Source: Candidatus Accumulibacter contiguus (GTDB lineage Bacteria; Pseudomonadota; Gammaproteobacteria; Burkholderiales; Rhodocyclaceae). From it: a stretch of DNA of 46,938 bases. The stretch lies in NCBI RefSeq assembly GCF_012940005.1, contig NZ_SPMX01000057.1:1-46938 (forward strand), given 5' to 3'. A model generated the notes under the pieces. The model was not told the origin of the DNA and ran no database searches. It saw only the letters and a list, made by a program, of their open reading frames with translations. Positions 8,534-18,899 of this stretch are shown here, in pieces (position 1 is the stretch's first letter; every line of letters starts with the position of its first letter). A program made the translations under genes and the position numbers.

Positions 8534-10327
8534 TCAGTCGCAGCCATCCCTCGCGCTTTTTGGTCTCTCCTGGGCGCGCAGCCATTGTTCCAGGATGGTC
8601 AGGACCCACACCATCTCCCCGTAGTAGCCAGGGTGCTCGGGCAGATGTTCGCTCATCAGCTTCTGAATGAAGTCAGCACGTACGATTCCGCGCGTCGCGA
8701 GGGTGCTCAGTGAGTCCTCGACGAGTTGCATCAGGGCCGGGGTGCGTGTCGTCCACACGCCAAAGGGCAGTCCGAAGCCCTTTTTCTTCTTGGTCAGGAT
8801 TTCGTCGGGAAGGAAACCGCGCAGCGCCTCCTTGAAGAACCAGCGCAGCTTGAAGCGGCGAAGTTTCCAGTCGGGCGGCAGGCCCATCGAGAAATCGGTC
8901 AGGCGGTCGGTCAGCAAGGGATAGGCGACCGGGATGCCGGCCATCTGGGTGGCGCCGCGAACTTTCGGCAGGTCGCTGTCGGCCAGCGTGTAGCGCCAGT
9001 CGTAAGCGAGCATGCGATTGATCAGGCTCGGCGCCTGACACTCGTTCCAGGTGCCCTGCATGTGCCTGGACGGTTCGCTCGAATCGATCTGGGCGAGAAA
9101 ATCAGCAGTGAGTACTTTTTCCGGATCGAGTTGCGTGATCAGGTTGAAGCTCTGCAGGCGATCGGGCATCGGAACGCGTGAATGGCGAACATAGCCGGTT
9201 GCCTGCCTGAGGCCGGGGATTCGCCGCAAGGGGCTGCCGTCTGTGCAAATTGGCTCGATCAATCGCCTGAGGCGATGCGGCACGCGGTGGTAGAACTCAA
9301 ACACTTGTTGCGTAGCGTAGCGGGTGTTGCCGCCGAACAGTTCGTCGCCGCCATCGCCGGCCAGCATTTTGGTGCAGCCGTCGGCCTGCGCGATCTTGGC
9401 GCAGTAATAGGCCGGCAGCGCCGAGGAGTTGCCGAAGGGCTGATCGTGATGCTGTGCGACCATTGGCATGCTGGCTACCAGGTCGGCCGGTGTCACATAG
9501 TATTCATGGTGTTCGCAGCCAAAGTGCCTGGCGGCGAGACGAGCGTATTCCATTTCGTCGTAGCCTTCGGCGTCGAAGCCGATCGAGTAGGCGGGTGCCG
9601 CTCTGCCGGTCACTTGGCAGAGCATGCCTGCCACCGTCGAGCTGTCGGTGCCGCCAGACAGGAAGGCGCCGACGCGTTCGTGGCCGGCGACCTCTTCGGC
9701 GATGCTGTCGCGGATCAGGTTGCGGAAGGTGTCGCGCGCTGCGGCGAAGGGCTGGCGGTGTTGCTCGTCGAAAAGCAGGGGCCAGTGGCGGGCTTCGTGT
9801 ACCCCATTCCGGTCGATCAGCACGCCGTGTGCCGCCGGCAGCCGGCACACCTGGCGGAAAATCGTGCGTGGTGCCGGGATCATGTGGAAGTACAGGTAGT
9901 CGAAGATCGCCTGCGGGTCGAGTTCGTCGCCACGCCCCTGAACGCAGTCGGCACGATCCGAGAAAGCCAGCGTCTTGCCGTCGGTGCGATAACACAGCGT
10001 CTCGATCGCAAAGCGGTCAACGGCCAGGAATACGCAGGCACGCGTCGTATCCACAATCGCCAGAGCGTAGGATCCACGGATGCGCGCGGCGACTTCTGCC
10101 CCGCTCTTCCGCCAGGCTTCGAGAAGCGCAGTGGCAAATCCTGCCGATCGCGAAGCGCCGGCGACACTTTCGTCCCGGAAGGAGGGTGAGCCGATCACCA
10201 CGCATGCGCTATCGGCGTCGCGGGCAACCTCGTCGCCCTGCAGGACAAGCGACTGGATCAGCATGGGCGCAGTGCTGGGATCCAGGAGGCTGGTCAGGTC
10301 AAGCTGGCCCGAAAGTCTGTCTTTCAT
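8534..10327 (-). CDS. AsnB-like amidotransferase lacking the glutaminase Cys
   Basis: The 597-residue protein is homologous to glutamine-dependent asparagine synthetases. The synthetase half is complete: ATP-pyrophosphatase loop VGAFLSGGTDSSTVAGM (about residues 219-235), YSIGFDAEGYDE, and LAGDGGDELFGGNTRY, ending with KKKKGFGLPFGVW. The N-terminal half keeps a class II glutaminase-like fold (GSYALAIVDT, VDRFAIETLCY) but begins MKDRLSGQ, without the Met-Cys-Gly start whose Cys is the nucleophile in active enzymes. It therefore probably uses ammonia or another amine, or makes an amide or peptide-like bond on a sugar acid. It is the first gene of the leftward operon and its ATG faces the divergent region that carries the hairpin repeat. 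Confidence 0.85.
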   Translation of the reverse strand: MKDRLSGQLDLTSLLDPSTAPMLIQSLVLQGDEVARDADSACVVIGSPSFRDESVAGASRSAGFATALLEAWRKSGAEVAARIRGSYALAIVDTTRACVFLAVDRFAIETLCYRTDGKTLAFSDRADCVQGRGDELDPQAIFDYLYFHMIPAPRTIFRQVCRLPAAHGVLIDRNGVHEARHWPLLFDEQHRQPFAAARDTFRNLIRDSIAEEVAGHERVGAFLSGGTDSSTVAGMLCQVTGRAAPAYSIGFDAEGYDEMEYARLAARHFGCEHHEYYVTPADLVASMPMVAQHHDQPFGNSSALPAYYCAKIAQADGCTKMLAGDGGDELFGGNTRYATQQVFEFYHRVPHRLRRLIEPICTDGSPLRRIPGLRQATGYVRHSRVPMPDRLQSFNLITQLDPEKVLTADFLAQIDSSEPSRHMQGTWNECQAPSLINRMLAYDWRYTLADSDLPKVRGATQMAGIPVAYPLLTDRLTDFSMGLPPDWKLRRFKLRWFFKEALRGFLPDEILTKKKKGFGLPFGVWTTRTPALMQLVEDSLSTLATRGIVRADFIQKLMSEHLPEHPGYYGEMVWVLTILEQWLRAQERPKSARDGCD

Positions 10328-10415
10328 AAAGTGTCTGGTTGATTGCAGGTTGATTGGCGGACGCGATGCTACGCTAAAGCCATGACTTCTACTGTGTGAA
10401 ATTTCCTTTCAAGCC

Positions 10416-10537
10416 AACGGTCATGACTTTTTCCAGGCACCTCCGATCATGAAAGTCATGACCGTTTCCCTCTCCCCCCAACCCCTCCCCCCGCGAGGGG
10501 GAGGGGAGATTCGTGAGTCGCATACGCGACTTTCACA
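10416..10537 (+). repeat. Dispersed hairpin repeat, copy 1
   Basis: About 120 bases here recur, with few changes and in inverse orientation, at 46411-46570. The unit contains three inverted repeats: AACGGTCATGAC (10416-10427) against GTCATGACCGTT (10455-10466), a 10-bp G/C arm pair CCCCTCCCCC / GGGGGAGGGG (10482-10506) around CGCGA, and GTCGC-ATAC-GCGAC. In copy 2 the loop of the last hairpin differs while its arms are kept, suggesting the structure is under selection. It has no coding capacity and resembles REP or MITE-like elements. It sits in the 288-base region between the divergent amidotransferase and polymerase genes, the only other content of that region. Confidence 0.85.
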
Positions 10538-10615
10538 TTAAGATTGCAGGATCAGTACGCGTCTTATATCAGGCATACTTGACAACGAGTGGCAGCCACC
10601 AACAGGATCCTGAGC

Positions 10616-13600
10616 ATGAGCAAGCATCGTATCGGTAGCCTTCACACACCTGTCCCCGCTGCCGACTCTGGCGCATTCCGTCTCGGCTGGCTTCTCTATC
10701 TCGTCTTCATTGTTTATGGCAGCCTGGTTCCCCTGGATTTCCATGCCCTGCCTCTCGATCAGGCTTGGGCACAGTTCAGACAACTGCCGATGCTGCAGAT
10801 CGGTGCCGAGGGCCGGGCCGATTGGGTGGCCAACGGAGTCCTTTATGTTCCGGCGGGCTTTCTGACGGTAGTGGTGCTGGGGGGTGGGAAGGGTGGGCTG
10901 TGGCGGCGTTTTCCCCGGCTGGCGGGCGCGCCCTCTTCTGCATCGCTCTTGCTCTGGCGGTGGAGTTTACCCAGTTGTTCTTCCCACAGCGAACATTTTC
11001 ACGGAATGATGTGATTGCCGAGGTGATTGGCAGTCTTGTGGGTATCCTCCTGGCGGCGAACTGGTCCGACTGGTTCAGTCAATTGCTTGCCTCCTGGGTC
11101 GGGACGCTCGACCAGTTGCTGGTCCGGGCGTTGCAGGCCTACGCGGTCGGCTATCTGGTATTCAGCCTGTTTCCGTTCGATTTTATGATTTCTGCAGGCG
11201 AATTTGCCGGCAAGCTGAATGCGGATGGATGGGGCTGGTTTCTTGCGGGTCAGACCACGGAACGGGGAGCGATCGTGCTGGCTGCCAAGCTGCTGGCCGA
11301 AATGCTCGCCGTCGTACCTGTCGGTGTCATGCTCGGGCGCCGCAACCAGTTGCGAGGGCGGTCGGCGACCGGCAATGCGCTGCTCTATGGCGGACTGCTT
11401 GGGCTGGCCATCGAGGCCATCCAGTTCCTGATGTTCTCGGGCGTCAGCCAGGGAGCATCGTTGCTGACGCGCATTGGCGGCATGTATCTTGGTGCTCTTT
11501 TCTGGCAGGAGCGGCGGCGCTTTCGGGATTTGCCCAACTCCGGCGTCGGCAAACGGCTGGCGCCATGGCTCGGCCTGCTCTACCTGCCAGCCCTGGTCGC
11601 CGTCAATGGCTGGTTCGATCATTCGTGGCATGGCCTGGAACTGGCCGGCAAGACGGTTGCAGAGACTCGCTTCCTGCCCTTCTATTACCACTACTACACC
11701 ACCGAGCAAGCGGCTTTGCTCAGTGTTGCTGCGGTGGCGTTGATGTATGCACCGATCGGAGGACTGGCCTGGTTGCGTCGACTGTCGCCGGCCGTCGCGT
11801 TCTGGCTTGCCCTGCTCGTTGCCGGCATGATCGAGACCAGCAAGCTTTTCCTCGCCGGCTTTCACCCGGATCCGACCAATCTGTTGATCGCTGCATTCGC
11901 CGCCTGGTCGCTTACGAGCTTGCTCCGGCAATTCTACTCCGCCGTGGCAGATGAAGTGCAGCAACCCGAAGAACGGCCTGTGAAGGTAGCCACGACGACC
12001 GCCGAGCCGGCACGGATCGCCGTTTCCTCCTGGTTTTCTCTGGCCGGAACCTTGGCACTTGCGGCCTGGGTAGCCGTTGATTTTCCCATTTACTCACTCC
12101 TGCTGGCAGTACTTTTGCTTGCCTATGCCGCGCTGCTCTGGTTTCGACCGCAACTGCTCTGGATGGTCATCCCGGCTGCCCTGCCGCTCCTTGACCTTGC
12201 CCCCTGGAGTGGACGCTTCTTCCTCGATGAATTCGATTTCCTGGTCATGGTCAGCCTCGCGCTGGGCTACGTCCGCACGCGCGCTCTCCAGCGAGGCGTG
12301 TACCGCGATTGGTGGGCTCTGGCGGTGACCGGACTGCTGGCGTTGACTTTGACTATCTCTGCCCTGCGGGGCGGGCTGCTTCCCTTGTCCTTGCCGGATG
12401 TCAACGCCTTCACCAACTACTACAGCCCCTACAATGCCCTGCGGGCCGGCAAGGGTGCTCTGTGGGCACTGCTGCTGTTCGGTTTGATCCGACGCTTCGA
12501 GGCCGACGGACGCGATATCCGCGGCTTGTTCGCCGGCGGCATGGTGGTCGGGCTTGCCGGGATCGTTGCTGTCGTGGTCTGGGAGCGCGCCGTTTTTCCC
12601 GGATTGTTCAATTTTGCAGATGTCTACCGTGTGACCGGGCCGTTTTCTCAGATGCATACCGGCGGGGCGGACATCGAGGTTTACCTGACCGCCGCTGTGC
12701 CTTTTGTCGTGCTGCTGGTAATGATCCGTACGCTTTGGGCCCGGCTCGTCGGTATCCTGCTTTTCCCCGCTGCGACCTACGCGCTAATGGTGACCTTCTC
12801 CCGCGCCGGCTATGCTGGCTATGGCATTGCCCTGGCAGGTGCCTGTCTGGTGATCCTGCTGTCGCCGCGCAAGGGACCCGAGCCGGGTGCGCCGCCAGTC
12901 CATGCAAACCACGCCAAGGGGCTTGGAGTCTTCGCGCTGAGTCGCTGGGCGCTGCCGGTGGGTTTGCTTGCGCTGGCAGTGGTGGTGGCGCTACCGATCT
13001 ACAGCGGTTCGTTTGCCCAGGAGCGCCTCTCCCAGGTGCGTGCGGACCTGGCGGTTCGACAGGCCCACTGGGCAGATACCTTGGCCATGCGCGACTCCGG
13101 ACTGGCTTCTACGCTGTTCGGCATGGGGTTTGGCCGCTTTCCGGAAAGGCACTACTGGCGCAGCAGCGAACCCAGGGCGGCAAGCTACCGCCTGGAAAGC
13201 GAGGCCGGCAATGTCTTCCTGCGGCTTGGTGCCGGCCTGTCGCTGTATATGGAGCAGTTGGTCACGGTGCAGCCGCATCGGGACTACGTGCTGCACTTGG
13301 CGCTGCGAAGTTCTCAACCGGTGACGCTCTCGGCATCCCTGTGCGAGAAATGGCTGCTCACTTCCGGGCGCTGCGTATTCGGTACTGCGGCCAGCGAGGG
13401 AAGACAATGGGAGGAACACCAAATTCGTTTGGCCAGCGGCGAGGTCGGTGCTGGATCGGGGCTGTTGCACGCACCGGTCAAGTTGTCCCTGCAAAACACC
13501 TCTGCGGCCAGCCTGGACCTCGACAACGTACGCCTGCTGAACGAGGATGGCGCAGATCTGACGGATAACGGTGGCTTTTCTCGTGCTCTGGATCGCTGGT

Positions 13601-13935
13601 TTTTCAGTGTTGACGATGACTTGCCCTGGCATGTGTGGAGCATGCCGGTGGCCATTCTGTTCGAGCAGGGCGTGATCGGCCTGTTGGCATTTGCGGTCAT
13701 GTTGTTGCTGGGAGTCTGGCGGACCGGGCGTCGGGCTCGACAAGGCGACATCATGGCCGGGTGCTTTCTGGCATCACTGCTTGGGGTATTGTTCATCGGC
13801 AGTGTCGATAGCATCATAGACTCCCCGCGCTTCCTGTTGCTCTTGCTCTTGCTTTGTCGAGTCGGATGGATGTGGAGCGAGACCGTCGGAGTGCCGGCAA
13901 TGCGCTTATCGACTCCGCAAACCAGTCGTTATTAA
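10616..13935 (+). CDS. VanZ / O-antigen polymerase fusion protein (one frame break)
   Basis: Two overlapping frames join into a membrane protein of about 1106 residues if one base is restored near the G run at 10879-10884. The N-terminal 350 residues show VanZ-type helices in several rounds: LVFIVYGSLVPLDFH, later LVFSLFPFDFMIS with LGLAIEAIQFLM, and again GMIETSKLFLAGFHPDPTN. The next 350 residues resemble Wzy/O-antigen ligase membrane proteins, with FSQMHTGGADIEVYLTAAVP and LMVTFSRAGYAGYGIALAGA. A soluble, beta-rich segment (near 13150-13610) precedes three final helices. It probably polymerises exopolysaccharide repeats in the periplasm. ATG 10616 has AGGA eight bases upstream; a GTG at 10589 is an alternative. 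Hydrolase genes follow immediately. Confidence 0.8.
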
Positions 13936-13949
13936 GGGGGCTCCTATCC

Positions 13950-14763
13950 TTGCAGCCATTTTTTTCTTCAAGCAGAGAGGGGATATCGCTTCTGCGTCTA
14001 TCACCCGACAGTCAACCGTGCAGCGCGTGGCGCGATCATTTATGTGCATCCATTTGCCGAGGAAATGAACAAATCTCGCCGTATGGCCGCCCTGCAGGCG
14101 AGGGAAATGGCCAAACTTGGCTACGATGTCCTGCAGATCGATCTGCTGGGCTGTGGAGATAGCTCCGGGGATTTCGCAGAAGCCGGCTGGCGAGACTGGC
14201 AAGACGATGTTCATAGGGCCTGTCGTTGGCTGCGCACCAGGAGCGATGCGCCTTTGATCCTCTGGGGCTTGCGTGCTGGCTGTCTGCTGGCGGCGAGTGC
14301 GGCAGTCACGCTCAAGGAAGCAGCCAATTTCATTTATTGGCAGCCGGTGGTCTCCGGAAAACAACATTGGCAACAGTTCATACGCCTGAAGATGGCCTCA
14401 GAGCTGGCTTCAGGGCAGGCGAAAACCGTCTCCGAGCAATTGCGGCGGCAATTGTCGAACGGCCAGTCTGTTGAAATCGCCGGCTATACCTTTTCTCCGG
14501 CGCTTGTCGAGAGTCTGGAGGCTGCGGAGCTCAACCCTCCCATCGATCTGGGCGGACGCGTAGCGTGGCTGGAACTCTCGACTCGCGAGGGTGCAAGCCC
14601 TTCTCCGGTTTCCAGGAAATGCATCGGGCAATGGGAAGCGGCGGGTGGGTACAGACTGGATGCCCGGATGATTCATGGCCCAGGCTTCTGGCAGAGCAGC
14701 GAAATCGAAGATGCACCCGAACTGATCGAGGCGACGGTAGCGGTACTGGAGTCCTGGCAATGA
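13950..14763 (+). CDS. Exosortase A system-associated hydrolase 2 (one frame break)
   Basis: The alpha/beta-hydrolase fold protein has YVHPFAEEMNKSRRMAALQA and LQIDLLGCGDSSGDF, the hallmark stretches of the 'exosortase A system-associated hydrolase 2' family. An N-terminus reading LQPFFLQAERGYRFCVYHP is restored when one T is removed from the seven T at 13959-13965, giving 270 residues from a TTG start at 13950, 14 bases after the polymerase stop. An unbroken but shorter version would begin with GTG 14044 and lack the first strand. Members are found beside EpsH/XrtA exopolysaccharide genes; their substrates are not established. The 3' end overlaps the next gene as ATGA. Confidence 0.85.
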
Positions 14764-15659
14764 ATTACACAGAACAGGTCTTGCTCTTCTCTTGTGCCGG
14801 CGAGAGCCTGGTCGGCATCGTTGCCTCTCCTGCCGGGGAGCCCGCAAGGAAAGGGGTGCTCATTATTGTGGGTGGACCGCAATATCGCGTCGGTAGCCAT
14901 CGCCAGTTCGTGCTCTTGTCGCGTACTTTGGCGGAGGCTGGCTTCCCGGTGATGCGTTTCGACTGCCGGGGAATGGGTGACAGCACCGGTGGGATTCGCG
15001 ATTTCGAGCACATCAATGCGGATATTGCTGCGGCAATCGATGCCTTTGGCACTTCCTGTCCTCAGCTTGAGCAGATTGTCCTCTGGGGATTGTGCGATGC
15101 GGCGTCGGCTAGCCTGTTGTATTGGGATGCGACGCAGGATGCGCGGGTGACCGGGGTGGTGATGCTCAACCCGTGGGTCCGTACCGAGGCTGGACTGGCC
15201 AAGACCCACCTCAAGCACTACTACGGTCAACGGCTCCTGCAGGCAGACTTCTGGCGTAAGTTGCTCACGGGAAACCTTGGATTGGGCCGGTCACTCAAGG
15301 ATCTCATGGCCAACATTCGAAGCGCAGGTCAGAACAGTCGCTCGACAAGCAGCGATCAGATGCTTCCATTCCAGAAAAGAATGGCACGTGGCCTCGAGAG
15401 CTTTGGCGGTGCTGCATTACTGATCCTCAGTGGCAACGATTTGACTGCGAAGGAATTTTCCGAGGCCTTGAAAACCGATCGCGCCTGGCATGCATCCTTG
15501 CAGCGCGGGCATGTGGCATTCGTGGATATCGAGGACGCCGACCACACCTTTTCATCGGCAGTCTGGCGCAATTCGGTGGCCACTGCGGTTACGGATTGGC
15601 TCCAGAAAGTGGAATCCGGGGCCGGGCCTCCACGAAGCGCTTGGTCGCGCGCTCCATAA
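14760..15659 (+). CDS. Exosortase A system-associated hydrolase 1
   Basis: This 299-residue alpha/beta-hydrolase carries the family signature GGPQYRVGSHRQFVLLSRTL followed by AGFPVMRFDCRGMGDSTG, and LWGLCDAASASLLY at the position of the nucleophile elbow. Notably the elbow reads G-L-C-D-A, so the nucleophile would be Cys rather than Ser. The ATG at 14760 overlaps the stop of hydrolase 2 (ATGA), a pairing that is conserved in exosortase-A polysaccharide loci of betaproteobacteria. The hydrolases may process an intermediate or an acyl-linked sugar. The gene ends 37 bases before the convergent rne gene, so the EPS locus stops here and no exosortase gene is in the window. Confidence 0.88.
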   Translation: MNYTEQVLLFSCAGESLVGIVASPAGEPARKGVLIIVGGPQYRVGSHRQFVLLSRTLAEAGFPVMRFDCRGMGDSTGGIRDFEHINADIAAAIDAFGTSCPQLEQIVLWGLCDAASASLLYWDATQDARVTGVVMLNPWVRTEAGLAKTHLKHYYGQRLLQADFWRKLLTGNLGLGRSLKDLMANIRSAGQNSRSTSSDQMLPFQKRMARGLESFGGAALLILSGNDLTAKEFSEALKTDRAWHASLQRGHVAFVDIEDADHTFSSAVWRNSVATAVTDWLQKVESGAGPPRSAWSRAP

Positions 15660-15696
15660 GGGAATTCCCGGCCCTCCCGAAGGGTCTGCGGCAGGT

Positions 15697-18495
15697 CTAC
15701 TTGCGGGTTTCGATCATGACCAGCGGCTCATCGGGAACGACCACGCTAGCCCGTCTGCGACGTGGCGGCCTGGACGCGGTAATCGGGCTGCTCTGCTGCG
15801 GCGACCCCTGAACCTGGTTTTTGCTGGTTTCCACCATGATCAGGCCACTGCCGGCGATCGCTTCCTGGATGGTGGGTGCGAGTGGGATGGCGGCAAGCGG
15901 CTCGATCGATGCAAGCGCATCCGCTGCAGGAGGCAAGTCGATGTTTGCAGCGGCCAAGACGACCGACGGTGCTTCGATGCCGAGCGGCGCCACGACCACC
16001 GGCTGGGCTTCGCTCGCTGCTGGCGTGGCGACCACCGCGGCTGCTTCCAGGGTTGCCGGGACTACCGCGACCATCGGGGACTCGACGTTTGCTGGCGCCT
16101 CGCCGGTGCCGGGTACATCGACCAGGGCTGCGGGAACTGCCTCGGCAATGGGTGCCTCGCGGGATGCCACAGGTGCTGAAACGGTTTCGGCAATTGCCGG
16201 AGGAGTCTCGGCAAGGGGAGCAGATGGCTGCGCGGTGTCTGGCATAACCCGCGTTGCAACTGCCTCGCCAGGAGCCACTGGCTCGACGGTCAGGCTTGCC
16301 ATTTCAGTGCTGCTGCTTGCAGCACTCGCGGCAGCGATTCCCGGTGCTTCGACCGTACTCTCGGTTCGTTCGCTGCGCTCGCGGCGTCCGCCACGCCGAC
16401 CACGGCGACGCGCGGCGCTGCCGGGGTCGTCGCTGGCTTGCTCTGGAACTGGAGTGGCAAGCGCCGGCGGCGTGACCGGCGCCACTTCGTTGCCTGCCGT
16501 GACCGCTGCAGGCGTTTGTGGCCTGCGTTCGCTGCGCTGGCGGCGCGGTTCGCGTGCCAGCGTCGGATCCCGCGGTTCGCGCGGCTTCTGCGCTTCGCTT
16601 CGTGCTGGCGCGGGCGATTGCGGCAGGGTTTCCCTCGCATCCCGATTGACGCGTGTCTCGGGGAGTTCGCGTGCCTCGTCACGGCGAGGTCCGCGAACAC
16701 CGCTCCGGCGATTGTCGCGCGGTCCCTCGCGCGCAGGGGTGCTGACGCGTGTCGGTTGCGGAGGTTCCGGAACGGCAGCAGGCTGGTGGCGGAACCAGGA
16801 AATGATCTTTTTCCAGAAATGCTGGCCTGCCGTGACGGGTTTTTCGACATTCCCCGATGCCCTTTCGGCAAGGTTCGGTGCCGGCTGCGATGAGGTCACT
16901 CCCTTGATTGCCGCTTCCGCTCGGGGCGCTTTGCTTTCACCGGTCACGGCGACGTTCTTGCTGTCGTCCTCGGTCGGCAGGGCAACCATGCGGTACGAGG
17001 CCTGTTGCAGCAGTTCCGGGCCTGCTTCATCCTGACGCAGGCGCGTGAACGTGTGCTGTGGCGTTTCGAGATGAATGTTGGGAATCAGCAGGATGGTGAC
17101 CTTGTGCCGCTGTTCGATGGCCTGGACGTCGGCCCGTTTTTCGTTGAGCAGGAAGGTGGCGACATCGACCGGCACCTGCGCATGCACGGCGGCAGTGTTG
17201 TCCTTCATCGCTTCCTCTTCGAGAATACGCAGGATGTGCAGGGCTGCAGATTCCGTGCTGCGGATGTGGCCCGTCCCCGAACAACGCGGGCAGGGGATGT
17301 AGCTGGTTTCGGCGAGTGCTGGGCGCAGGCGCTGGCGCGACAGCTCGAGCAGGCCGAAGCGGCTGATCTTGCCGGTCTGCACGCGGGCGCGATCGAAGCG
17401 CAGCGCCTCGCGGACGCGATTTTCAACCTCGCGTTGATTGCGCTGATTCTCCATGTCAATGAAGTCGATGATGATCAGACCGCCGAGATCGCGCAGGCGC
17501 AGTTGGCGGGCCATTTCTTCGGCGGCTTCGAGGTTGGTCTTCAGCGCCGTTTCCTCGATGTCGGCACCACGGGTCGAGCGGCCAGAGTTCACATCGACGG
17601 AAACCAGCGCTTCGGTATGGTCGATGACGATCGCGCCACCCGACGGCAGGGTGACCTGGCGGGAGTAGGCGGATTCGATCTGATGCTCGATCTGGAAGCG
17701 GGAGAACAGCGGCACATCGTCGCGATAGCGCTTGATGCGATTGACGGTTCCCGGCATCACATGTTCCATGAATTGCTGTGCCTGTTCGAAAACATCGTCG
17801 GTATCGATCAGGATTTCGCCGATTTCGGGCTGAAAGTAGTCACGGATGGCGCGGATGACCAGGCTGCCCTCCTGGTAGATCAGGAAGGCACCCTTCTGCT
17901 GCTGGGCGGCGGCTTCAATGGCTTTCCACAACTGCAGCAGGTAATTGAGATCCCATTGCAGTTCTTCGGCGTTGCGGCCGATCGCGGCAGTGCGGGCGAT
18001 CAGACTCATTCCCGGTGCGACCTGTAGCTGATCCATCACTTCCCGCAGTTCCGTACGCTCGTCGCCTTCGACGCGGCGCGAGACGCCGCCACCGCGCGGA
18101 TTGTTCGGCATCAGCACCAGGTATCGGCCGGCGAGACTGACAAAGGTCGTCAGCGCGGCACCCTTGTTGCCGCGTTCGTCCTTGTCCACCTGGACGATCA
18201 GTTCCTGGCCTTCGCGCAGCGCTTCTCTGATACTGGCGCGGCCCGCGTCGACTCCGGGCTGGAAGAAGGCGCGGGAGACTTCCTTGAAGGGAAGAAAGCC
18301 GTGTCGTTCCGATCCGTAGTCGACGAACGCCGCCTCGAGGCTGGGCTCGATGCGGGTAATGACTGCTTTATAAATGTTGCTCTTTTTCTGTTCCTTGTTC
18401 GCCGATTCGATGTCCAGGTCAATGAGCTTCTGACCGTCGACAATGGCAACACGGAGTTCCTCGGCCTGTGTGGCGTTAAACAGCATGCGTTTCAT
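15697..18495 (-). CDS. rne: Ribonuclease E
   Basis: Ribonuclease E is the endonuclease that starts mRNA decay and matures rRNA and tRNA, acting at the inner membrane as scaffold of the degradosome. The first 500 residues hold the S1 domain ([20 protein letters not shown]), the 5' sensor and the DNase-I-like catalytic part with Asp in VSVDVNSG and IIIDFIDM, then the zinc-link CPRCSGTGH. The remaining 430 residues are low-complexity: first Arg/Pro-rich (about 580-720), then Ala/Val/Pro-rich, closing with a conserved-looking VMIETRK. The ATG at 18495 ([10 protein letters not shown]) matches family starts and has GGGAG upstream; a longer frame begins 11 codons earlier. It is 932 residues, within the family's range. 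Confidence 0.97.
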   Translation of the reverse strand: MKRMLFNATQAEELRVAIVDGQKLIDLDIESANKEQKKSNIYKAVITRIEPSLEAAFVDYGSERHGFLPFKEVSRAFFQPGVDAGRASIREALREGQELIVQVDKDERGNKGAALTTFVSLAGRYLVLMPNNPRGGGVSRRVEGDERTELREVMDQLQVAPGMSLIARTAAIGRNAEELQWDLNYLLQLWKAIEAAAQQQKGAFLIYQEGSLVIRAIRDYFQPEIGEILIDTDDVFEQAQQFMEHVMPGTVNRIKRYRDDVPLFSRFQIEHQIESAYSRQVTLPSGGAIVIDHTEALVSVDVNSGRSTRGADIEETALKTNLEAAEEMARQLRLRDLGGLIIIDFIDMENQRNQREVENRVREALRFDRARVQTGKISRFGLLELSRQRLRPALAETSYIPCPRCSGTGHIRSTESAALHILRILEEEAMKDNTAAVHAQVPVDVATFLLNEKRADVQAIEQRHKVTILLIPNIHLETPQHTFTRLRQDEAGPELLQQASYRMVALPTEDDSKNVAVTGESKAPRAEAAIKGVTSSQPAPNLAERASGNVEKPVTAGQHFWKKIISWFRHQPAAVPEPPQPTRVSTPAREGPRDNRRSGVRGPRRDEARELPETRVNRDARETLPQSPAPARSEAQKPREPRDPTLAREPRRQRSERRPQTPAAVTAGNEVAPVTPPALATPVPEQASDDPGSAARRRGRRGGRRERSERTESTVEAPGIAAASAASSSTEMASLTVEPVAPGEAVATRVMPDTAQPSAPLAETPPAIAETVSAPVASREAPIAEAVPAALVDVPGTGEAPANVESPMVAVVPATLEAAAVVATPAASEAQPVVVAPLGIEAPSVVLAAANIDLPPAADALASIEPLAAIPLAPTIQEAIAGSGLIMVETSKNQVQGSPQQSSPITASRPPRRRRASVVVPDEPLVMIETRK

Positions 18496-18899
18496 GATTT
18501 GGGCTCCCGCGCGCTTTGCCGGGGGCAAGGGCCTTGTGCAGGCAGTAACGGATTAGTTGTGGGGGGGAATGCTTGAGAGACTTTCCAGTAGTGCAACTAA
18601 TAGGGGTATCTCGCCGACTCGATTTCTCGTCGGGCCTTGAAAGCCAAGGACTCGGGAATCTGCCAGGGCCGCTCCACAGGTGCTAGGCGCGCGCAGTTCA
18701 AGTAGTATCGCTACTTCGTGGTGAGCGTACTTAACCAGGTGATTGGCGTTGAGTGATCTTGCGCAGCTTGGCGCAAGAGAGGCGGCTGAGGCCTGCCGGA
18801 AAGTGCGTCGCAATGGCTTTACAATCGGCGCTGCTCGACGGTCTCACGGGTCAGCGCCTCTTTCAACCCAAAACGCAAATCAAGTCAAGTATATTCAAA
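18496..18899. other. Divergent rne / rluC intergenic region
   Basis: These 404 bases separate two divergent genes and contain no convincing coding frame. The rne side should carry the long untranslated leader through which RNase E usually controls its own mRNA; a short inverted repeat AAGTAG-TATCG-CTACTT (18700-18716) could be part of it. On the rluC side a TACAAT hexamer (18830-18835) might be a -10 element, but no matching -35 is evident. The arrangement of rne and rluC in opposite directions is the common one in proteobacteria. Confidence 0.6.

Noticed and set aside
9182-10189. A 335-codon frame opposite the amidotransferase
   Set aside because: The amidotransferase frame has full catalytic motifs; this one has none.
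12309-13568. A 419-codon open frame inside the polymerase gene, other frame
   Set aside because: It gives an Arg/Cys/Gly-rich protein without motifs, while the overlapping frame encodes clear membrane helices. It is a by-product of high GC.
18753-18899. An N-terminal extension of RluC from an earlier in-frame start
   Set aside because: The added 49 residues have no similarity to the family, and the S4 domain begins shortly after ATG 18900.
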